Both the position numbers and the translations under genes were made by a program. The notes beneath the pieces are model-generated. The model ran no database searches. It was not told where the DNA came from and worked only from the letters and a program-made list of their open reading frames with translations. DNA of 61,685 nucleotides from Acanthaster planci (Eukaryota; Echinodermata; Asteroidea; Valvatida; Acanthasteridae): assembly GCF_001949145.1 (NCBI RefSeq), contig NW_019091521.1, forward strand, positions 683,776 through 745,460, in the 5' to 3' direction. Shown here one piece after another: positions 54,800-61,685 of the stretch (position 1 is its first letter; every line of letters begins with the position of its first letter).

Positions 54800-55135
54800 T
54801 TAGAGTTTGAACTTTCTTTTGGCATGCACCTGCACAGGTTCACGGACGTTCTTCTTGAGTTCCCCTAAGATTCGTGTGGAGCGCCTTCCCTTGTTCTCCT
54901 TGTACTTGGTGAGGAGCCGCCGGAACTTCTCCACGGCCACCTCGCTGGTGAAGAGCACGCGCTCGGCGTGGTCGGTGACCACAGCCCACGTCTGATCGAT
55001 GTGCTCCTCCGTCGGGTCCGGGTGGCAGACGGCGAACCGGATGACGAACTTGCCGCGGAGGGAAGTGGGAACCATGTGGGCTTTGCCGGACTGGTTGATC
55101 CGGCGCAGTAGTGTCTCCGTCAGGTTGTTCTGACC
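54800..55135 (-). CDS. Decarboxylase last exon with stop
   Basis: Acceptor cttccctgtatag|ggt. Reads [40 protein letters not shown], then a helical C-terminal stretch and a lysine/arginine-rich tail ([20 protein letters not shown]) to TAA at 54802-54800. GC-richer than its surroundings. The tail extends roughly 40 residues beyond the family core. Confidence 0.94.
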   Translation of the reverse strand, partial: GQNNLTETLLRRINQSGKAHMVPTSLRGKFVIRFAVCHPDPTEEHIDQTWAVVTDHAERVLFTSEVAVEKFRRLLTKYKENKGRRSTRILGELKKNVREPVQVHAKRKFKL

Positions 55136-58100
55136 CTATACAGGGAAGCGAAAGTTGGTTACTGTGACTTCCAATTATTTTTCAGATTCGTGAAACTCAC
55201 AGTGACTGAAGCATATCAAATAGAACCACAATGTTAGGGTAATTTTTCTCAGTATATTCACCCCCAGGTCACAAAAATTCACACCTAAATCGATTTTCTT
55301 CCCCGTCTGTAACGAGAACCACCAGCTATACGTTCACGATCCATGAAACCGTCGGAGGCAAAAGGTTTGCCTGAAGACAGCAAGTGAAGAAGTCTCCTTA
55401 AAATGTGCATTGTTGCGAGCTCCTCTTTTTTGATGTTTTACATACCTTGAGCCGAAAGCAAACCAGCCCGAAAATTACGTCACCAAGCACCTCAAATCTG
55501 TCATCTTGCTGCACCAGAGTCTCGAACCGTTTGGCCATGACCACATGCTATCAACCGCACAGACAAAGTGACAGTAAGTAACTTGCATGCATCTTTTCGT
55601 CGAGAAGTTTTCTTTTATGTGATGTGGTGCGCGTTCTCTGAGCGAAGGACGGCTCATACTTGGCGCGAAAGCGAACGCCAAATAATGCGAATTAGGGTGG
55701 GCAAAAGTTCAACGCATTTCAACTCCAGCGAAATTCTGCCGCAAATCTTTCGTGACGTCAAATTCGCGCCGCAGTCAAGTTCTTCTGAAGTATGAACCGG
55801 CCTTCACGCGCAAACAGATACTACGAACGAAGGAGAATGGTGTATAATGTACTAGATTTGTTTCCAATACGTCTCGCTTCGGCCTACCGATCGAATGTAA
55901 CGCTGCAGCCCTTCCACGCCGTAAGTCCTGATGACAAACCAGAGCTTGAGAGAGCGGAAGCGACGACTCAGGGGAATGGTCCAGTTCTGTAGAAGGGGAG
56001 GACAGATACCAGTCAAGCCGACTTTGATCGAAATACTCAATAAGACCCGTGACAAGCTTGACTGTAGTTACACATTGTGGTGTCGATACCGATTATGTCG
56101 GCTGGGTTAGCAGTTGTGACGATGACGTTGGTGACAATGGTGAGAAAATGGTGACAAAATCAAAATGATGGAGTTGGTGATGGCTTTAGGGTTTATGTTT
56201 ACGGTAGCGACAAAGACAAAGGCACCGATGTCACGGATAAAGTGGAGATCATTAATATGACGGGGACAGTGTCGAAATTGGTGGCAGATTAGAGACGGTC
56301 ATGCTGATGATGCTGAAAATTGGAAAGATTGTCATTTTGATGACCGCATTGGAGTTGACAATGAACCCGAGGGGAGTAATGCCTATCATTACAGGAATTA
56401 TGAGGATTGGCGAGGAGAATGTCAAATGACAAAGACAGCGATCATGACAACGATGACAGTACTTAATAGGCCTTCATACCCTGTAGTCGATCGAATGAGC
56501 TTCGTTGTCGTGCTGGAGATAAACCGGGTTGACGGTCAGTGCATTCGTCAGTGCATGCTTGTCTCGCACCCTTGAAAAAAATTGAGACAAATTATAAATG
56601 TGCAGAATCAATCTTACAAGTAGAACTCAGATACATTTCAACATTACAATTCTCATTTATTCATTGCTTTCTCAGTCAATCAGTCTTTATGCATTCGCCA
56701 ATTTTAACAAGCTCATTGAACAACATTATTATTTGCAAATAAAATCTGACAGATGACTGGTGGTCAAAAGTAAACACAGGAGACATTTTACCAAGAGTGA
56801 AACTAGAATCCAACAATCAGTAGAAATTACGAAAACTAGACTTTTCTTCTCTGGCAAAATGAAAACGAAGGCCCTGTGCGGCATAGCACAGTGGTATGAA
56901 CGACTGGTAAACTTTCACAAGGGACGAACAGCTGTAACTTTCTCCACCTTCCCACGAGTGACAAACGAACGAGCAAACATGAAGCACAACCGTACCACAT
57001 CACTGAACAGTCGAAGTTCACCATCATCCATTTGTTTGGGTTGAAATTAAATGACGTCACATACTATAGGAACCAAAGTAAAGAAAAGAAAATAGCCACA
57101 TTACCAACATGCAGTATGAATTCAGACTTCCCTTTTTTTCACAATAGAGAGAAGTCCTAATAGGCGTAATTGTTTTACAAAGTTCAATATACGCTTACGC
57201 ATTTGACTTTTGTATGACCAGGGGAGTTGACCCCATGGATTGGGAGGGGGCGGTATAAGATCACTTCACGTTTTGACTGGGGGGTGGGCTATTAAATTAT
57301 CTCCCACTTTTTAGTGGTGAGAATAAAAAGGCAGATTTTGGAGAATTTTTTTTCTTGCTCCCAACAACCAGAACGTTTTCAATAGTACCGGAAATGGCTG
57401 AAGAGCACAAAAACACAAATACGTCGATTTGATGTAATGTTGATAGATGTAATAAGGCCCTATGCACGGTCCTAGATCTAATAACATGCACATCTGTATC
57501 ATGAACAGCGCCACCTGGTTCCGAGCAGTGCCCAGTAACCCCCCCCCGCTTTATAATTTCAGGCAAGCTTTTGACTTTAATATAAGTCATCCACCGCCGC
57601 GCCCTGTCAACGGCACAGATTTTACGAGTACGCCACTTCGCGAGACCCTTTCCTGTGCGCCAGGTAAATGGTAAGAATGGGGACTATCACGTGATGGTGA
57701 ATAGACAATAAAGTGAGAATTCGTCCACTGATCATGCATGACGTGGACGCGGTATTGTACAAAATTCCATGTTCCATTTCAGCCATCTGTTCAACGGCTG
57801 GTCCGATTTTTCCAGCCTGGGCTGTATACCTGGAAACCACGCAGGAGGTACCGAAACTCCGGGCAGATGAGGGCGTTGCCACCGTAGGCGCCGTCCACAT
57901 GCAGCCACAGGTTTCTCTCGGAGCACACACGGCCCAGTCCCTCCACATCATCGCACGCGCACACGCCTGTTGTACCTATAGTAGCACAGACCTGTTGAGG
58001 TTCAGGTAGGGAGGAAAAACGACGAAGATGAGAATTTGAAGACAGATGTGGTGCTTTGTTTGAAAGAACACGGTAGGACAAGACCAGATCCGGGGTTGCA

Positions 58101-60706
58101 ATGAACAAAATACAATGAAGAATTATACAAAACTATCCGCACGGATTCTTAATTGTGCTGCCGGTTGTTATTAAAGATAGATCTCGGTTCACGCCCAACA
58201 TGCTTTTTCGGTTATTTGCTCAACTCTGTCAGTCTTAAGGTCGGTTCATTATTGGCGCGAAACCGGCCTTTAAGCTAATTACAATCAAGTTAGTTTTTAC
58301 GGTGTTGGCGGTATAAATTGTGCCCGCATTAGGCCTATACGACCCTCAGTCGAGCCGTGGTGCACGACTTCCTCGTGAACGGTTGACAAACACCAAATAA
58401 CTAACTGTGACAGCGATTTATGGATGATAAGATCGATATATAATGAACAGAGAAGCCGTCACTCACTTGGTACATGTGTAGTATACATCCCATGCATTGA
58501 TCGCCCTGAATGAGCAGGTGTGACTGATGCACATGCATTGCAAGAGGCCCAAATAAACCATAGAGGCAGAAAGTGGTGACCAGGGCCAACATAAATAGTT
58601 GTCCATGGCAGTACCAATATGTAAAAATCCTATGGCCATCACAAGATTTATGAAATTACTTGCATAATCAGACCTAAAATAATTACAGTGGGGTGATTAT
58701 CAGCATTATTTCCTGTTATGCAGGGTTCGCCTGACCCGTTTTGAAAACGTATACATTTTAATAGGCCCATCGTAGTAATCTCTTTCCAAGCTTTTACCAT
58801 TCATCCAAATGTCTATCAAATTAAACGCTTTCACACCCAATAGTCATCCTATCTGCGAAACTGTCCGTTATATCCCTCCGCATTCCATCCTCATCACCAC
58901 AGAACGTGTAATAACAAGGGCGGAGAAATACCTTTTTTGTCCCCACTGCATGCACTACTGAGCTGGTGAGGGTTGCTTTTCAAGGGAAAGAGATTTCCCC
59001 TATAACCCCCCCTTCAACTCACAAGTTGCATCAATGCCGTAATGTTAAACAACCAACGTCTCCCTGACCGCTAAAAGGGTATAGCTGTAATCAATTTGTT
59101 TCAATTTGAAACCAATTAACCAACTTTCAAAACGCACCCGACCTTTATGTCTCAGATAACAGTATTTTCAAAATTTGTTCCACTATTTTCACGAGTGCTT
59201 TACTGCCTTTTGGCTTTTATGCTAAAAAATATTCATGAATATTCCATATTCACGAGCAAAACTGTGATGTCATTCCAGGAAGAAGGCCTCAGTGTTACAG
59301 TGATTAAAACACAAAAGTCCTGCAGTTTTGCAGTCTTTGCTGAACTGAATTTTCTCTTCTTTGCTTTTAAGCTATGTGGAAAGCAATGAGCAAGTATCAA
59401 TCCCCTTCTCAAGAATGCTTTGACAAAGTATATTCTGGGTTCATGACTTCAGCAGAAAACGCTCTTCACTGACTTTCGTCTTCCCGGATGACGTCACAGC
59501 AACGCCGCGCTCAGTTGTCCAAAAAGTGTTTTAAAAAGAGCACTTTTCACTGCATTTAACCAAGAAGGAATAAAATCGTTTTCATGCATTGGAGAGGAGT
59601 ACAAAGTTGCCGAAAAGTTGTGTCTAAGAAAAATTCATTGCAGCTATACTTAAAAAAAAAGAAATCATTTTCAAAGATGGAGACAACAAAGAATTACTAC
59701 TTACAAAGAACGGCACGAGACCTTTCTCCACATCAATCTAATAAAGAAACGAACAAAAGCAGAAATCTAAACGTATCCACAAGCAATAAAATACCTGACC
59801 AAAATTCCATCATTTTGTAGGACTACAGCAGATAACGTCTTGGAAAAGTCGAGGGATTCAGCTTGGTAAGTGTGTCTGACCCAGACTCCTCCGAAGCTCC
59901 GTACCTGTATCGCTTTCCGCAGTGTTTCCCCTCGGAAAGCATAATGGTCGTCCGTCAGGAGTTTGCGCTTCTTCACGAAGGCGATGTTGGCGGCCTTTTC
60001 GACCGAGGAGTGGGCCTAATATCGAGGGAGACAACGGGACCACGATTATTTACCTAGATCTCACCTCACGAAAGTGTCATTGCTATTTAAATCGGCCCAT
60101 CATGCCTTCTGTTAAACATTTTATGTTGTGCCAAGAAATGAGGGCAAAATGATACCAGAAGTTTGGACGTCTTTGTGTAGGTTGAAAAAGCCCAGAAACT
60201 TTACAGAAACATCACAGAAGAAAAACGTCGATAAGGGTATAGACGGTATTCAATGAGGGCTTTGTATTTTATTGCATCAAGAAACGAGGACAAGATGACA
60301 GGAGACAGAAGATGACAGAAGGTCTGGGTGTAGACTGTGAAGCTCAGAAACTTAGAAAAATAAAGGTAGATAGAACCGATGAAGGCTGCATACTCGAAAC
60401 TGCGCCCGAGCTAGCATAGTACAAATTTGAAATACGACATGCGAGGTTGAAAATAGAGGGGGGCTCGAGCTGCTCACGAAAGCCAATGAAATGCTTACCA
60501 TCAGCAGCTTAACAGTCCACCTAGCTGGCTACCCTTGTTTGATTTTAGTGTCTCCAGAATTATTGTCTCACCTCTTCGGAAAAGTAAGCCACGAGTTTGG
60601 AGAGGAGTACGCAGTCTTCCTCATCTGGGTAGACCTCCTTGAGCTCTTTCAGAGCTTTTGCTCGAGCTGCCAGCATGCACACCAGGGTGCACTCACTCGC
60701 AGATCC
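54800..60706 (-). CDS. Group II PLP-dependent decarboxylase, tyrosine decarboxylase-like (5'-partial, 9 exons)
   Basis: Exons (high to low): 60706-60572, 60015-59905, 58505-58467, 57991-57830, 57063-56996, 56570-56480, 55986-55888, 55547-55446, 55135-54800. They join in phase to 380 residues. The N-terminal ~145 residues lie beyond the window. The family decarboxylates tyrosine, DOPA, 5-HTP or histidine as a cytosolic homodimer. Seen: [27 protein letters not shown] (ring-stacking His, DDC His192); [14 protein letters not shown] (PLP-binding Asp, DDC Asp271); [18 protein letters not shown] (Schiff-base Lys, DDC Lys303); NPVYLQH (loop Tyr, DDC Tyr332); [38 protein letters not shown] after MW, and SGKAHMVP favour invertebrate tyrosine decarboxylase over DDC (NPHKW) or HDC (NPSKW). 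The C-terminus has a basic extension. Confidence 0.9.
55446..55547 (-). CDS. Decarboxylase exon h
   Basis: Acceptor tgtgcggttgatag|cat. Reads [20 protein letters not shown] then [14 protein letters not shown]. Donor aag|gtatgt, phase 0. Confidence 0.94.
55888..55986 (-). CDS. Decarboxylase exon g
   Basis: Acceptor ctccccttctacag|aac. Reads [20 protein letters not shown] then [13 protein letters not shown], nearly identical to the family consensus [11 protein letters not shown]. Donor tcg|gtaggc, phase 0. Confidence 0.95.
56480..56570 (-). CDS. Decarboxylase exon f (catalytic loop)
   Basis: Acceptor aatttttttcaag|g completes TGG. Reads [20 protein letters not shown] then [10 protein letters not shown]. 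This is the mobile loop with the conserved Tyr (NPVYLQH). Donor agg|gtatga, phase 0. Confidence 0.92.
56996..57063 (-). CDS. Decarboxylase exon e (PLP lysine)
   Basis: Acceptor tggttcctatag|tat. Reads [12 protein letters not shown] then [10 protein letters not shown], with the Schiff-base lysine. Donor tg|gtacgg, phase 2: the tryptophan codon of the VMW motif is split across the intron. Confidence 0.94.
57830..57991 (-). CDS. Decarboxylase exon d
   Basis: Acceptor cctgaacctcaacag|gtc. Reads [20 protein letters not shown] then [20 protein letters not shown]. Contains the Thr of GTT and the Asp that pairs with the PLP nitrogen. DGAYGG replaces the commoner DAAYAG. Donor cag|gtatac, phase 0. 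Confidence 0.95.
58467..58505 (-). CDS. Decarboxylase exon c (39-nt microexon, divergent)
   Basis: Acceptor ctcattcag|ggc, donor caa|gtgagt. Reads [13 protein letters not shown]. It fills the expected gap between KAIQ and VCATIGTTG and keeps the DxxxGxI spacing, but the usual proline (IPxF/VPxF) is missing and the segment is two residues longer than in human DDC. It may be genuine and divergent, or a coincidence that hides the real exon. Confidence 0.5.
59225..59305 (+). repeat. Dispersed repeat R2, copy 2 (decarboxylase intron)
   Basis: ttccatattcacgagcaaaa then ctgtgatgtcattccaggaa and gaaggcctcagtgtta; matches 33330-33420 in the same strand sense. Confidence 0.6.
59905..60015 (-). CDS. 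Decarboxylase exon b
   Basis: Acceptor ctcgatattag|gcc. Reads [20 protein letters not shown] then [17 protein letters not shown]. The His of AHSSVEKA is the PLP ring-stacking residue. Donor cag|gtacgg, phase 0. Confidence 0.94.
60572..60706 (-). CDS. Decarboxylase exon a (first in window)
   Basis: Acceptor atgatacatggcag|gga. Reads [20 protein letters not shown] then [30 protein letters not shown] is invariant in the family. Donor gag|gtgaga, phase 0. The preceding exon should end in ...VIQ and is not in the window. Confidence 0.93.
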
Positions 60707-61063
60707 CTGCCATGTATCATAGTCGTAAACGAAATAAGTAAGGCCGGAATCAGAATAGATATAACGAGACTTTCTATGTCTGTTTGCACTAGATTATGGG
60801 GCTTCAAGATTTTCGCATTTCTCGGCTTTGAAATGAAAATGTCCTTACCATGACTGCGGTATAAAAACATGTATTGTGTTAAAAATCATGCAAAAAAAAT
60901 CTATGGGTTCTGCGGAATTTGACAAACTTATAAAATGACGCATGTTTGAAAATTCTCCAATCATCCTACGCATTAGGCTCGACGAAGGCGTTGGGCGAAT
61001 CTCGCCTACTGCGTACGCAGTGCATGCACCATTCATGATAGCTTAGCCTGCGCGCGTTGCGTA

Positions 61064-61084
61064 TAGACTAATCCGATTAGTCTA
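61064..61084. repeat. Perfect 21-bp palindrome
   Basis: tagactaatc-c-gattagtcta: 10-base arms around one central base. Confidence 0.95.
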
Positions 61085-61142
61085 CGCGAATACGGGGACA
61101 CGAAGTGGCTGTTGTGGATGGAAGCGTGACCCCGTATCCGCG
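61085..61142. repeat. Inverted repeat with 18-bp arms
   Basis: cgcgaatacggggacacg (61085-61102) pairs with cgtgaccccgtatccgcg (61125-61142), 16 of 18 matched, around a 22-base loop. Directly abuts the palindrome. Confidence 0.85.
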
Positions 61143-61685
61143 TATCCGACATGACTGTTTCTTGGGGTGGTGTTTGTTAGAAATCCTTCCCAAAATGTCG
61201 AACGTGATAGGACAGCCCCGTGTAAAATTTCCGCAGGTGGACCGCACAATGGTTCTGCATGCTTGCTATGTGACCCTGTATTTCAGGGTCTAATGCGCCC
61301 GTGTTTGGGGCCCATAGCTCTCTGTACTGATGACGCTTAAACGCTTTGTTTGCCTGCACTCCAATCATGCTCAGTCGACCGTGGAATAGGAAAGTGAACA
61401 TGAAAACACAAGGTCGTCTGATCGGCCGTAGCCCCTTTTTCTCAGCTCAGTTATTATAATTATATATGGAGCTAGTATGAGATAGTAACTTTGTGTAAGG
61501 TTCGTAAATTTATTACCAAAGCAGTGGGGGGGGGGGCGAATTAGGGAAACTAACGCCCAAATTCCATGTGGGTAATCCCTGATGGTGCAGAGCTTAGAAC
61601 CTAATTTGTGACACTGTAGCCGTGTCTGCACTGAACTTTTCCCCAGTGTTGTAGTCGAGTACTTTCCGAGTCCCAACATTCTCCG

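Larger units (their letters stand above)
60707..61685. other. Decarboxylase intron / right edge, no coding seen
   Basis: The exon upstream of GSASE must lie to the right of this window, because no ...VIQ|gt end is visible here. The segment carries two inverted repeats (61064-61084 and 61085-61142). Confidence 0.5.

Noticed and set aside
60649-60870. Donor-like cat|gtaagg near 60847 as the end of the preceding decarboxylase exon
   Set aside because: The sequence before it (MFLYRSH frame) does not match the family's GGGVIQ end, so it was not accepted.
1-61685. CRISPR array, operon, prophage or bacterial mobile element
   Set aside because: Spliced genes with eukaryotic domain families throughout. 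The regular repeats found have units of 20-105 bases without unique spacers.
1-61685. A joint pathway or gene cluster formed by the three genes
   Set aside because: Lysosomal export, PIKK maturation and amine synthesis have no known shared pathway, and the genes are separated by kilobases with independent regulation.

Overview
This is a eukaryotic nuclear window: widely spaced, intron-split genes with canonical GT-AG introns, AT-rich spacer, decayed transposon sequence and many short inverted repeats. Very frequent TACATGTA/ACATGTACATGTA runs, intron lengths of a few hundred bases to 3 kb and the protein similarities suggest a marine invertebrate. I think a deuterostome (echinoderm, hemichordate or amphioxus) most likely, but sequence reading alone cannot fix the phylum.

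Three genes can be rebuilt exon by exon. (1) Plus strand, 11423-21382: a complete SLC66A1/PQLC2-type lysosomal cationic amino acid exporter with 7 coding exons and 351 residues. A probable promoter lies near 9730-9790, with a TCACGTGA (CLEAR/MiT-TFE type) site and a TATA-like box, and a probable non-coding first exon ends at 10090. (2) Minus strand, 46708-27722: a complete TTI1 (TELO2-interacting protein 1, HEAT-repeat subunit of the TTT complex) with 21 coding exons and 1110 residues. Every intron phase closes. It faces SLC66A1 tail to tail across about 6.3 kb. (3) Minus strand, from beyond the right edge to 54800: the C-terminal 380 residues, in nine exons, of a group II PLP-dependent amino acid decarboxylase. 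The NPNKW lysine motif points to an invertebrate tyrosine decarboxylase rather than a typical DOPA decarboxylase.

Layout: 1-9700 is mostly non-coding, with a possible zinc-finger fragment at the left edge and a CpG-rich patch at 7.6-8.4 kb carrying a short hypothetical ORF. 9.7-21.4 kb is SLC66A1. 21.4-27.7 kb is the convergent intergenic stretch, with UTR sequence, a MITE-like element and small tandem repeats. 27.7-46.7 kb is TTI1, whose introns hold MITE copies, a dispersed repeat, and minisatellite-like tracts. 46.7-54.8 kb is upstream of TTI1 and holds a strong hairpin, a decayed plus-strand transposon-like reading frame (48.65-49.69 kb) and a ~100-bp minisatellite (53.07-53.69 kb). 54.8-60.7 kb is the decarboxylase, and the right end is non-coding with perfect and near-perfect palindromes.

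The three genes have unrelated jobs (lysosomal amino acid export, PIKK kinase maturation, biogenic amine synthesis); nothing indicates that they form one system. I found no new molecular system. The points most worth checking are the CLEAR-like promoter on a lysosomal gene, the tyrosine-decarboxylase signature with its odd 39-nt exon, and the repeat families shared between introns.
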